Assembly (NCBI RefSeq): GCF_000002425.4
Contig: NC_037271.1
Location: 4,927,610-4,991,609, forward strand
DNA: 64,000 nt
DNA from: Physcomitrium patens
Taxonomy: Eukaryota > Streptophyta > Bryopsida > Funariales > Funariaceae
Direction of reading: 5' to 3'
Shown here in pieces: positions 12,592 through 24,546 of this stretch. A program made the translations under genes and the position numbers. A model generated the notes under the pieces. That model saw only the letters and a list, made by a program, of their open reading frames with translations, made no database searches and had not been told where the DNA came from. Position 1 is the first letter of the stretch. The number at the start of each line of letters is the position of its first letter.

Positions 12592-12862
12592 ATTATGGAC
12601 ATATATATTTACTATGATATTTACTTATATGATTAAGTAGAAATCATTAAAAGTAAATTTATTTCATTATATTTTTTAGAGAAGCTTCATAGATGTTGAT
12701 TTGATTTAACATATATTTATAGAATAAATATTTGACCAATAAATTAATCATATATTAGTAGCTTGCTGAGCAAGCTTACTATATGGCATACTTATGAAAA
12801 ATTTGCCTTGCAAATTAAGATGCATGTCTTACAAACTCAATACGTTTTGGAGGTCCTATAGG
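12592..12862 (+). repeat. 5' half of the A2 3' LTR
   Basis: The first 271 bp of a plus-orientation family A LTR, ending ...GAGGTCCT followed by atagg, which is the target site used by A3. The other half is at 38,084-38,323. Joining the halves across A3 with one copy of atagg gives a sequence continuous with the other LTRs (GTCCTATAGGATATTGTCA). Confidence 0.88.
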
Positions 12863-13125
12863 TGTCAAGGACATGAATTAAAAGAAGATGCATAAACTTA
12901 AAAAGTCTTTATTAAAATAAAAGTAAAAAAATAGAAATAAAGTAGTATGTATATTAAAAAAAACTAGATTGGCTATTGCCAAAAGACAAGGAAAACTAGA
13001 GACTCTTAAATCTAGACTAAAAACAAGAAAAGAGTTGATAAGAATAAAGAGGGCTTCACTCTTGCCTCTATATATACTATCCAACTAAAAGCTATGTGGC
13101 AATGTTCTATAGGACTTCTAATATG
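12863..13125 (-). repeat. A3 3' LTR, outer fragment
   Basis: A minus-orientation LTR fragment that starts TGTCAAGGACATG and aligns with 31,144-31,364 and 49,526-49,790. It ends near the LTR's GTTCTATAGGACTTC segment. The remainder of this LTR has been replaced by the sequence at 13,126-13,464. Confidence 0.85.
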
Positions 13126-13464
13126 TGATGAATTTATCTGTTTGTTGATTGTGTATGGATTGAAATTTTAATAAAATTTTAGTTATGATCAAAAATTTAA
13201 TTAATACTAATTAAAATTTTAAAATAATTATAATAATTTATTAATATTTTTTTAAAATTATTTTGGAATTATTTAGAATTTTTTTAGGCTTTAGAATTTT
13301 TTTAGGATTTATGAAGGATTTTATTAAGGTTTCATTAGTATTTGGTTAATGTTTAAAATTTTTTTAAGATTTAATTAGAATTCGGCTAAGATTTGATTAA
13401 GATTTGATTAAGATTTAATTAGATTTTAATTAGGATTTGATCTATGATTTAGCAAAAACAAACC
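13126..13464 (+). repeat. D-type fragment with 11-bp minisatellite
   Basis: An AT-rich piece whose right half repeats a TTAGGATTTNN-like 11-mer, for example AAGATTTGATT twice in a row near 13,388-13,412. The same unit in reverse complement forms the long array at 24,840-25,475. It interrupts A3 between LTR and integrase and is probably the rest of a D-type LTR. Confidence 0.6.
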
Positions 13465-14745
13465 TACATTGAATTATGGTTGTTTCTTTTGATAGGCATT
13501 TGTATTGATCTTTTGTCGTTCTAGAGCTATCTTTAATTACACCTTCAATTTTGCATGTAGGTTTGAAAAACGATTTTCCAAACCTTTTGCTACAGGATTA
13601 TCAACTTTTGAAAAGTCAAAAATATCAAGTTGTGGATGGTAACCATAATTCACAAAGAAAGGTGTTTGTTGCATAGAAAAATGCACCATGTTATTATAAG
13701 CAAACTCTGCCAAAGGCAAGAGGGTTTTCTAATCGTCATGTTGATAATTAATATTATATCTTAAGTATTACTCCAAAACTTAATATATGCGCTCTATCTA
13801 TCTATCAATTTGAGGATGAAAGGTCGAAAAAGCTTTATACCCACCTTTAGAATTGTAAAAAGAATTTTTCAAAATCTTGATATGAATTGAGTCCTCCTAT
13901 CCGATATTATATCTTTTGTCAATTCATGATATCAATAGATATTATCAAAGAAAAACTTGGCAATTTCTATACTTGTGATAAATTTTGTGTATGGTACAAG
14001 ATGTGCCATTTTGATAAAATGATCTACTATCACAAATATAGAATCATACGTCTTGAGACTAGAAGATTCATATTAAAATCCATAAAAATAGAAGATCATG
14101 CTTGTTCTATAATAAGTAATGGCTGAAAAAATCCATAAGGTCAATACTAAGAAGTTTTTGACCTTAAAAAAATATCTCATGATTGAATAAAGTCTTTTAT
14201 AGCCTTCCACATTTGCGGCCAATAAAGTCTCTTCATATTAGCTCCAAAGTCTTATTGTATTTAAAATATCCTACTATTGAAAAGTCATGACGTGCTTGAA
14301 GAACACATAAACGTGCTTCTCTTTTTGAGACATATAGATATTTTTTGAAATAAAATATGTTTTTATTGAACTCAAACTTAAAAGTATTACGAGACTTAAA
14401 AGAAGTATTCTAGATATCATAAACAAGATGATCAAAAGACATACTTGATTGAATTTTTATAAAAAAAGTTGAATCAACAATCAATATTGATTTCACTACT
14501 CAAAGATGAAATTATTTTGGCTTTAATAAATTATCCTTTATTGATTAAGAGCTACATCTCTTTTTTTAGGTCCAAAATAAGAACGTCTAAAAAGAACATC
14601 AAACAAACGTTGTTGTTTTTCTAGACGATAAGTGATATTGAACTCAAATCTTAACAAAGACATGTTCTAATAAGCATGGCAATGATTCAAAGTACAAGCT
14701 CAGATAAAATACTTAAGGTTCTAATGATCCATATACAAAATGTTG
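13465..14745 (-). pseudogene. A3 integrase and RNase H tail
   Basis: Read on the minus strand. An open stretch at 13,537-13,719 starts [20 protein letters not shown], which is the integrase region after the catalytic core. Upstream (higher coordinates) come the core and the zinc-binding region up to about 14,450, then the RNase H-integrase connector (14,540-14,745). The frame is cut at 14,745 inside the segment that in A4 reads from about 34,190 upward. It resumes at 28,126 beyond the B1/D3/D4 block. Confidence 0.8.
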
Positions 14746-16369
14746 TATTATAACACGACTATATGGTAAAAATATAAATAAAAAAGATTTATTAATATTT
14801 AGTCATCTTGGATGTTAGAAATAGTAATCAATTCCAATGCCAATATTCAGGGGCCAATTAATGTCACTCCATTGCAAGTTGTACCACCGAATATGATAAC
14901 AACATATGCTCCACCAGTGTCATCAAACCAAATACCCTCCGTACCGATGGGATGATCAGGATCATTTTCTAATCCTACATGGAACAAGTCTAGTAGGTAT
15001 ATATCGGTGGAGACACCTAATATGCCTGATGGAGGTCTAAGAAAACCACTTTATTGTTTCCATTGTAGACAGATTGATCATTATGCTAGTAAAGGTCCCA
15101 ATTCTAGAGCCAATGACAATTACGCGTCAGTGTGTGGAAATAGCAAGCAGTCAAGGCATACTTATCAGTAATGTAATACTATATTCAATTTCAATAATCG
15201 GGATCAGCAGATCCAAAGCCAGGGAAAAATTGAGGGGATAAATCGAGGTCCTCAAGATTCTCCAGTAAATTCGGTGGAATAAATTTGAGCCGTTCTTACC
15301 AAGAGTCGATAAAAGGACAAAAGATCAATTCAATATTCGAGTGAGTCTGATGTGAAAGATCAATTTGATCTAATTATGGAGACATCCAATCCAGATCCTT
15401 GTATGGGCCTCTTACCTAGTATGGGACCTGATTCTGTTGAGCAACCTAATAAGGTCCCAAATACGGAGGCTTCAGTTCCATTTCAAGCTGTTCTATTCTT
15501 TATGCTATTTCGAAGAAATATCTTTTTTGTAGAAAGATCCTCTTAGAGGCAAGAATTCCATGGATGTGGCTCTACTGTTCCAATTTGGAGTCTAGGGCGG
15601 AAGAATAGGGGACCTCATGGAGTTAAAGGAAATGAGAGGAAAAAGAAAAAGATATTTGAAAGATCAAGATTTTGGAATCAAAGAGCTAGCTTCAAGCTCT
15701 TTCGAAAGGTGTAGAATTGGATTTCATAGGATTTCAGAGGACTTTGCAATCATTGCTCAAAGTCAATGTTTGTATTGGTGAATTGGGTTTTTGTAATAAA
15801 GTACATGCTAATAATCTTGACTATTTTGCAAAATTGGAGAGACATCTATGGTTGAAATTTTAGAAGTGTCTAGATGGTTGAATATACTAAGTACATGCAA
15901 AAATTTGTGTTAATCTTATGGTACGGATAGAAGATATTTGATCATTAGTATAAAGAGGTATCAAAAGTTGGAATATTATAATTGTTTAGGGTTTTTTTAA
16001 TATCTGAGATCTACCAGCTGGAATAAGGTGAATTTTGATACGTTAAATCAAGGACTCAAAGGCGGAGCTGCACACAAAGTTTGAATGAGAATTAACGGTC
16101 AGAGAAGGAGAAATTGTAAGTTAAAGCTCATCATCAACCTTCTAGGCAGCTGTCAAGGGACTTCAACGTGGATTTACGGTGTTTTCTTGTAATCTGTAAG
16201 TTGAATTGGATTGAATTTCTTGAGCATTTAAAAGACTTGTAAAGATACTAGTAGTAGAAGTCTCACAACAATCGGATGGTCAAATTGAGAATTACAACTT
16301 GCCGAGACTCGATGTCTAGAGTTAGGATATAAAAAATAAAATAAATAATAAATAAATAATAAATAAGAA

Positions 16370-16400
<31 letters not shown>

Positions 16401-16641
16401 ATGAAATAGAAATAGAAATAATAAATAATAAAAGAATCTGTGCTTATAATATTTAGAAGCTATTAAAGATAGTATTTTAAGCACTTTATATTGAGATTAA
16501 GCTTTTATATTGAAATCCAAAATAATTTGTGTTTAGATAGTTGAAACCAACTAGACTACTTGGATACTTACAAAACATCGTTTTATCTTCCACAGTCAGA
16601 TGCCTGGTACATTCTCAAGCTAGATAGGACGTAATACGATA
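14746..16641 (+). repeat. 5' LTR of B1
   Basis: It starts as a decayed TGTTGTAACACGAC (here TATTATAACACGAC) and ends GTAATACGATA, where CA has become TA. It aligns with 22,622-24,542. An AAATAAATAA-type microsatellite lies at about 16,330-16,402. Small open frames inside, such as 15,352-15,546, have no coding support. Confidence 0.88.
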
Positions 16642-16645
16642 TACG

Positions 16646-16663
16646 TGGTGAACCCAATGTGAA
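16646..16663 (+). promoter_or_regulatory. B1 primer binding site, tRNA-Trp
   Basis: TGGTGAACCCAATGTGAA begins 4 bp after the 5' LTR. It is complementary to the 3' end of plant nuclear tRNA-Trp including CCA, as I recall that sequence, apart from a couple of changes. The equivalent site in B2 at 60,529 is TGGTAAACCCGACGTGAAA, and the two copies together point to a consensus that matches tRNA-Trp almost exactly. Confidence 0.7.
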
Positions 16664-16712
16664 ATGCTTGAGGTGGGAAGTATTGGAATTCGTTTATTTT
16701 TGTTTTTATTTT

Positions 16713-19074
16713 ATGGAGAATGAGAATAAAAATTTTGAAGGAGCTTCAAGTCGAGCTTCTTCTAAAAGACAAGGTATGTACATGGATCCCTCTTTTGCTA
16801 GTATGTTTCAAGCCTTATCATTATCTATGTAGCAACAGTAAAGCAATAATCACAAAGAAGCTTTAGCAACTAAAGCATTGCAAGCAATGGTCAATAAAAT
16901 TGATCAATTTGATGGAAGGAATATTTCAAGGTATTTAAGATGTTATGTTTGGGAAATAGAATTAAATCAGGTTTTTGAGAAGATAGTTGAATTATTTGGA
17001 CTTACCATGATATCGGAAATAAGAGAGCATATTACATCAATTATAGAGCATCATGGAAATTCATGGGAGATTTTTTCACATGCATTAAATGACAAATATT
17101 TCTTAGAAGACATTGATCGTGTTATTAAGAAATTATTTCTAGAATGGATTGAGCGACCTAATAAGAATTTACAAACAACATAGCTAGTAAGGAAATTTGA
17201 GAGGTAGTATTCTCAATTATCGAAGGTAGAAAAATTGACATTAGAGCCGAACAAGGTTGAATTATTTCTTCAAGCTGCTGATGGAGAGTTGCAAGGGAAA
17301 TTGGAGTTGCTTCTTGAAGACAAAGAAGAAGATGAAGGATTGACAACAAAATAGAAAAATATTAAAAATACGGTGGATTTGCTTGCAAAAAGAGAAACGA
17401 GGAAAGATAGGAGTAATATTCCAAAAGCAGTACAAGCACCTAAAATTTCCGTACATACAACACGACCAATAATGTCTATTGTTCAACCTTCAATATCTTT
17501 ATCGAAGAAAGGAAAGATAGAGATTGAAGAAATTATACGTGGAATGCGAGATCTTCAAATCAAATTAGCTAGACTTGAAGAAAATACTTCTACAAATAAT
17601 TTGAAGAATGTTTCAAAACAAGGATATATTCAAAGATGTATCTGGTATGATGACATTTCATATACTAGGAAGGATTGCAATGAATTTAATAATATGGTTC
17701 AGCAAGGAGTTATTTACTAGAAAGATGGAAAAATTGTATTAAAGGATACAAAGGATCTCTTTCAAACCAATTTTGACAAGGGAGGTATGAGAGCATTGAT
17801 TCAAGATTATTTAATAGAACATAGAATAGCAACATAAGAGAGTGCAAGTTATGGCGCTAGAGTAGATGACGACTTTGGTGGAAGTATTGAAACTAGTGAA
17901 TTTTGGGCTTCTGACATTTTTACAATGCAAAAAGGAAAAATACCTCGGAAAGCGTTATTGAGGACTGCAGCTATAATACGAGGTGCAATAGGTTGGGAAG
18001 ATCCTGTTGAATCTCTTTCAGTTCATGCATATATTGCTAAGAGCCAACATGAAGCCTTAATGGAAGAAAAGAGACGAGGAAATTTTGATGATACAAGAGA
18101 AGGAAATTCTTCTAAGAAGCAAACTCGAAGAAACAAGGCTAGTGAGGCAACTTCACAAGAATTACCTATAAAGGATACTTTGGCATCATTGGAAGAAAAA
18201 CAAAGGAGACAAAAAAAAAAAAAAAGGTAAATCAATTGCTTATAAATTACTTTCTGATATTGAAGTGGCAAAAAATTTAAAAGAAGTGTTGGAAGAACAT
18301 ATATTAAATGCTAAGGTGGAATTCACATTGAAAGAAACTTTAGAAATTACAAAGAAGGAGTTTCATGATGTTATCATTGACAGTATTAAACAAAAGAGGT
18401 AATTAATAGGTGAAGCTGGAATGAGTCATGCTATTGATGTAGGATTATATAAAGATGAAGAAGACGTTGATAATAGTTACAAGCAATCAACAAATGAAAA
18501 GAATAAATATAATCAATGAATACATTTTAAAGATTATAGTGATAAGAAAATGGAAGCTTCAAGCCATTATACTCAAAAACATTGGACAATGGTAACTACT
18601 GAAGTATTGATAAAAGTAGGAGATATAGAAGAACCAATAGTTGCTTTAGTTGACCATGGTTTTGAAATAAAACTTATAACTAAGGATCTTTATAAGAAGC
18701 AAAAATGGCCAATTGATATGGAACATGGATGGATAATACGAGCAGCTAATAATACATGAGGCAAATTATATTGAGCTTATCAAGATGTCAAAATTTGGAT
18801 TGGAGATGTTGTGACAGAACAACATTCCTTTGTTCAAGATACAACGTCTTATCCATTGATTTTAAGAAAACCTTATATTATGGCAACATGAATGGAAATA
18901 AAAGTATTTGACGATGGTTCTGCTTATGCAAGGGTACATAGTAAAGATGGAAGGAAATCTATACAATTTCTAACAATACCTACTAATTATGAATGAAATC
19001 AAGATAGATTGAGGGAGAAACTATTACTAAGGGTTGTTGAAGGATTTAAGGATTTTGGAGAAGTACCACTATAA
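16713..19074 (+). pseudogene. B1 gag-protease
   Basis: It starts at ATG 16,713 (MENENKNFEG, also present in B2). The capsid-like region at 16,878-17,350 contains FDGRNISRYLRCYVWEIELN. A zinc knuckle lies at about 17,638-17,680 (CIWYDDISYTRKDC, in which the second Cys and the His are both Tyr). The protease is at 18,550-18,759 with VDHGFEIKLIT. Stops interrupt at several points including 17,352 and about 17,718. A run of A at about 18,209-18,227 shifts the frame before the protease. The frame ends at TAA 19,072, where pol continues in the -1 frame. Non-functional. Confidence 0.85.
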
Positions 19075-22000
19075 AGTGGGATTATGGAGGTACAAAAGAG
19101 GAGGTACTCTCGCGATATGAAGGTACCTTTGATGCGAGTTTTATTGGTATTTTTGAGAATGGAAATATTATGTATAAGAAAGTTGATGATTTTAAAAGAA
19201 AAAAAAAATAAAAATAAAAGATTATATAGTATTGAAAAGGAATTATGCAAGTTAGAGACATTAAAAGATGATGAGAATATTTTAGGTGTTTATGAAGAAA
19301 ATTGATTAGAGGATTCTTTAGAATTAATTGCATCTATTGGATTAGGAGATAATGATAAGATTGTGGAAATTCATTTGAGGGAGGTTTATTCTATACTTGA
19401 ATCTTTTCAAGCACCAGAAGTTATTGTAGAGACAAAATATAAAATAGTAGATAAAAAGGTAAAACTTCTTGCTGGACCTTTACTAGAAGATTCTAAAGAA
19501 CAAATGAAAGAAGCATCAAAAGAAGAGAGTTTAAGAAATCCAAAGAAGATTGGACATCAATTTACAAAGGAGACTTTTGAAGAATTGAAGATTGGATGTG
19601 ATGGTTCTTTATTTCCAATAGAAATTGAATATTTTAAAAAAAATGTTTACAAAATGAGGTAAATCATTTGTCTTTGGATCTCGTGAAATAGGATGTATAG
19701 ATCCTAATGTTTTTGCTCTTATGGTTATCTTTACAGTACCTCATGTGCGTTGGAACTTAAGGCCAATTTCCGTGCCGAGGATACATTTACCTAAATTGGT
19801 GGAATTATTGAAAGAAAAGATGCGAATGAAAATTTTGGAGCCTTTTTTTGCTCCATATTCTAGTCGTTGGTTTACAGTGCCTAAGAAAAATGGATAATTA
19901 CATTTTATTCAAGATATGTAGCCAATGAATATAGTTACTATAAGAATTATAGATATAGGACTTTTAGTAGATAAGTTTACAGAAGCGTTTGCGGAAAGGG
20001 CAATTTATTCAATGGGTGATTTATATTCGGGTTATGATCAATTTCAACTTACGCATGGGAGTAGAGATCTAACAACAATGAGAATGCCACTTGAATTGCT
20101 TAAAATGTGTACTCTCCGACAAGGTGCTACTAACTCAGTTGTACATATGATGAATGGATGAACAAGGTACTAAGAGACTTCATTCCTGAAAAAACTATGC
20201 CTTTTTGAGATGATGTTCCTATCAAAAGATGTAAAGAAGGAAAAAAAGATGAAACTTTAGATGAAAAGGGGTGTTGCAAATATGTTGTTGATCATATATA
20301 CGATTGTGAAAAGATTTTAACTTGACTTGAAGAGGTTCATCTTACACTTTCAAGAACAAAATCTACATTTGGAATGAAGAAAGTTCTTATTGTTAGATAT
20401 TTGTGTGGATTTTATGAAAGAAAGCCAGATCCAAGCAAAGTTGATGCAATTGGAAGGATGAAGGATTCATGTGACTCTTTAACAGAAGAACGCAGGTTTT
20501 TGGGAGCTTGTGTATTTTATTGTATATGGATTCCTCATTATGCTCATGTAGCAGATCCATTGTATGAATTATTACATAAGGATTATTGATTTAAATAAGA
20601 AAGAAAGCATACGGAAGCAATGTAAAAGCTAAAGGTGTTATTAGTGACACTTCTAATTTTAAGAAAAATTGAGTATGACTGTAATAGACAAGTAATTCTT
20701 ACTCTGGATACTAGTCCTATTGCTATTGGATGAGATGTAGGTCAAGATGATTCAAGTGGAAATAGATTTATAGTTTATTTTGGACCTAAAGTTTTAAGTA
20801 TTCGTCAACGTGCATATTTGCAAGTCAAAAGAGAACTTTGGAGAGTTGTTTTGGCTATGAAAGCTAAAAGAGATTATTTGATTGGTGCAGCAATAGTAAT
20901 TGAATCGGATTGCTTGCCATTGCTTGGAATAATTACTAATTGTTCAACGCCTGATATTGCAATGTTAAGATGGATTCTTATATTAAGTCATTAAATCTGA
21001 AATTTAAGCATGTTGCTGGAAAAGATAATTTAGTAGCAGACATACTATCTAGAGTAAAATATGAAAGAGAAGACGAAATGGTTGAAGACATTGATGATGT
21101 TGGATCAAAATTCTATTTAGTAACAAATATTAATAAAGAAGACAAGATATTTCTTGAAGAATTTTATGAAAGAGAATTATTAGATATTGGTCATTGCTTG
21201 AATACCTTGACTAAGCAAAAAAATTGGTCCACAAAAAAATTTAAACAAATAAAAATAAGCCATATAGATTTTTGCTTCAAGAAAGATTCTTATGGAAGAG
21301 ACCAAAGAAAGGAATTGGAATGCCACAAAGAGTGATAGGCAATAAAGAAGAGAAATAAAAATTATTAAAGAGGTTTCATGATAGTTTATGGGCAGGACAA
21401 AGAAGAATTTGGACTACTTTTGCTAAGCTTAAGGAACGATATTGGTAGAAAAATCTGTATCGAGATGTGCTCTTATTTGTAGAGTCATGTGAAATTTATC
21501 AAATGTATTCTAATATACGACATCGAAATGGTCTTCATCCTACATATCCTCTAGCTATTCATTTTAAATGGGTTGTTGATTTGATTATTATGCCAATCGG
21601 ATTATGGCAAATGAGATATTTGGTCTTAGCTCATGAAGATTTATCAAATCAAGTAGAAGGAAGAGCATTGAAAATAAAATCTATAGAAGGAATATGTAGA
21701 TTTTTGCTTGAAGATGTTATTTGCCACTATAGATGTGTAGGAAAAATCATAGCAGATCTTGGAGAATTAAATACACAAGAAGCTCATGAATTCTTTGAAA
21801 GATGTGGAATTAAAGTATCACTGACTACTGCTTATAATCCTGAAGGATATGCAAAAAGTGAGTGTGGTCACCTACCGATTGTGAAAGCATTAACTTAAGC
21901 TTGTAATGGGAGGATTAGAGAATGGCCACGACTTTTGTCATTTGTATTATGGATTGATCGAACAACTCATAGCTTAGTAATTGCATATATGCCTATTATG

Positions 22001-22553
22001 CTTATGACAGGTCAAAAACCAATTATGCCAATTGAAGAAAAGTACCTACTTGGAGTGTGCTACCATGGGAAGATGGATTGACAAGAAAAGAACTTCTAGC
22101 TATTAGAATTCAACAATTAGAGCAAAGATCAGAAGATGTGCAAATAACATTAGAAAGGTTAAAAAGATCAAGGTTATAAAACAAGGCACGATTTGATAAG
22201 CAACATCGATTGAGGCCTAAAGTAATTGAAGAAGGTGATTGGGTTTTGATCTGTGGTAGTAACTTGGACAATCAACATAGAATTTTAAGGAAATTTTCTA
22301 AACAATAGTTTGGACCGTATATGGTAACAACTGTTCATGATAATACAACTTACTCATTACCAGAGTTAGATGGAACAAAGTTAAAAATACCAATTACAAG
22401 GAAGCAAGTAAAAATATTTAAACAAAGATAAACAGAAATAAATATAAAAGAGTTTGGTGAAGACATAGATATTTGTCAACATAAAGATGAAATTGACTTG
22501 GATAACAAAAGTGATGAAGAAGATTTGAACAAAGACTTGGAGAACGTATTATA
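19075..22553 (+). pseudogene. B1 pol: RT, RNase H, integrase
   Basis: A long spacer (19,080-19,660) precedes RT. RT motifs are VPRIHLPKL, PKKNG, MGDLYSGYDQF with the first catalytic Asp (about 20,010-20,045), and a PFxDD active-site box near 20,205, whose x is a TGA here. RNase H lies at about 20,640-21,050 with LTLDTSPIAIG. The integrase zinc region is at about 21,370-21,510 and the core at 21,467-21,898, with VVDLI, IADLGELNTQEAHEFF and KSECGHLPIVKAL supplying the D-D-E residues. A C-terminal basic/acidic tail runs to TAA near 22,551. Stops such as TAG at 19,919 and multiple frame breaks make it dead. Confidence 0.85.
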
Positions 22554-22621
22554 AATCAAACAACAACTAAGTTATTTGGTGCATACGAGAGGATGCTTAG
22601 ATTCAAAAGAGATCGATGTCA

Positions 22622-24542
22622 TGTTGTAACACAATTATATGGTGAAAATATAAATAGAAAAGATTTATTAATATTTAGTCATCTTGGATATTAGAAATAG
22701 TAGCCAATTCCAATGCCAATATTCAGGGGCCAATTAATGTCACTCCATTGCAAGTTGTACCATCGAACGTGACAACAACGTATGCTCCACCGGTGTCATC
22801 GAACCAAGTACCCTCCATATCAAGGAGATGACCAAGATCATTTTTTAACCCTATATGGAAGAAGTCTAGTATGTATATATCGGTGGAGATACCTAATATG
22901 TCTGATAGAGGTGTAAGAAGACCACTTTATTGTTTCCGTTGCAGGCAAATTGGTCATTGTGCTAGTAAAGGTTCCAATCCTAGAGCCAATGACAATTACG
23001 TGCCAGTGTGTGGGAATAACAAGCAGTCGATGCATACTTATCAGTAATGTAATACTCTATTCAATTTCAATAATCGGGATCAGTAGATCCAAAGCCAGGG
23101 AAAAATTGAGGGGATAAATCGAGGTCCTCAAGATTCTCCGGTAAATTTGGTGGAATAAATTTGAGCCGTTCTTACCAAGAGTCGATAAAAAGACAAAAGA
23201 TCAATTCAATATTCAAGTAAGTCTGATGTGAAAGATCAATTTGACTCAATTATGGAGACATCCAATCCAGGTCCTCGTATGGGCCTCTTACCTAGTATGG
23301 GACCTGATTCTGTTGAGCAACCTAATGAGGTCCCAAATACGGAGGCTTCAGTTCCATTTCAAGCTGTTCTATTCTCTATGCTATTTTGAAGAAATGTCTT
23401 TTCTGTAGAAAGATCCTCTTAGAGGCAAGAATTCCATGGATGTGGCTCTACTGTTCCAATTTGGAGTCTAGGGCGGAAGAATAGGAGACCTCATGGAGTT
23501 AAAGGAAACGAGAAGATAAAGAAAAGGATATTTGGAAGATCAAGGTTTTGGAATCAAAGAGCTAGCTTCAAGCTCTTTCGAAAGGTGTAGAATTGGGTTT
23601 CATAGGATTTCAGAGGACTTTGCAATCATTGCTCAAAGTCAGTGTTTGTATTAGTGAATTGGATTTTTGTAATAAAGTACATGCTAATAATCTTGACTAT
23701 TTTGTAAAATTGGAGAGACATCTATGGTTGAAATTTTAGAAGTGTCTAGATGGTTGAATATACTAAGTGCATGCAAAAATTTGTGTTAATCTTATGGTAC
23801 GGATAGAAGATATTTGATCATTAGTATAAAGAGGTATCAAAAGTTGGCATATTAGAATTATTTAGGATTTTTTTAATATCTGGAATGAGGTGAATTTTGA
23901 TATGTTAAGTCAAAGACTCAAAGGCGGAGCTACACACAAAGTTTTAATGAGAATTAATGGTGAGAGAAGGAGAAATTGTAAGTTAAAGTTCATCATCAAC
24001 CTTCTAGGCAGCTATCAAGGGACTTCAACGTGGATTTACGGTATTTTCTTGCAATCTGTAAGTTGAATTGGATTGAACTTCTTAAGCATTTAAAAGACTT
24101 GTAAAGACACTAGTGGTAGAAGTCTTACAACAATCGGACGATCAGATTGAGAATTACAGCTTGCCGAGGCTCGATGTCTAGGGTTAAGATTTAAAATAAT
24201 AAATAAATAATAAATAAATAATAAATAAGAATAAATAAATAATAAATAAGAATAAATAAATAATAAATAAGAATAAATAAATAATAAATAAGAATAAATA
24301 AATGAAATAAAAATAAAAATAACAAATAATAAAAGAATCTGTGCTTATAATATCTAGAAGCCATTAAAGATAGTATTTTAAGAACTTTGTATTGGGATTA
24401 AGCTTTTATATTGAAATCCGAAATAATTTGTGTTTAGATAGTTGAAACCAACTAGACTACTTAGATACTTCCAAAACATCATTTAATCTTCCACAGCTAG
24501 ACGCTCGGTGTGTTCTCAAGCTAGATAGTACGTAATATGACA
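22622..24542 (+). repeat. 3' LTR of B1
   Basis: It starts TGTTGTAACAC and ends TAATATGACA. It matches 14,746-16,641 except for scattered transitions and a longer AAATAAATAAGAAT-type array at about 24,193-24,306. Four bases later solo LTR D3 starts in the opposite orientation. Confidence 0.88.
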
Positions 24543-24546
24543 ACTA

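Larger units (their letters stand above)
9885..12862 (+). mobile_element. A2: truncated chromovirus, left portion up to the A3 insertion
   Basis: A family A copy that begins abruptly in the RT thumb and runs through RNase H, integrase, chromodomain, the 3' accessory frame and half of its 3' LTR. At 12,863 the LTR is interrupted by A3. The LTR resumes at 38,084 after the duplicated 5-mer atagg, and its remaining half ends at about 38,323. A2 is thus the oldest and outermost member of the nest. Its 5' part is missing. Confidence 0.85.
14746..24542 (+). mobile_element. B1: Ty3/gypsy element with about 1.9 kb LTRs and a tRNA-Trp primer site
   Basis: Two long LTRs (1,896 and 1,921 bp) flank gag, protease, RT, RNase H and integrase in the plus direction. 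Domain order gives Ty3/gypsy; no chromodomain is visible after integrase. It sits in the RNase H region of A3. The LTRs are similar along their length but differ in AT-rich microsatellite tracts. I find no convincing matching target duplication: the right end abuts solo LTR D3 after 4 bp. Confidence 0.9.

Noticed and set aside
15352..15546. Open frame of 64 codons in the B1 LTR
   Set aside because: The matching region of the 3' LTR is not open in the same way, and no domain is seen.
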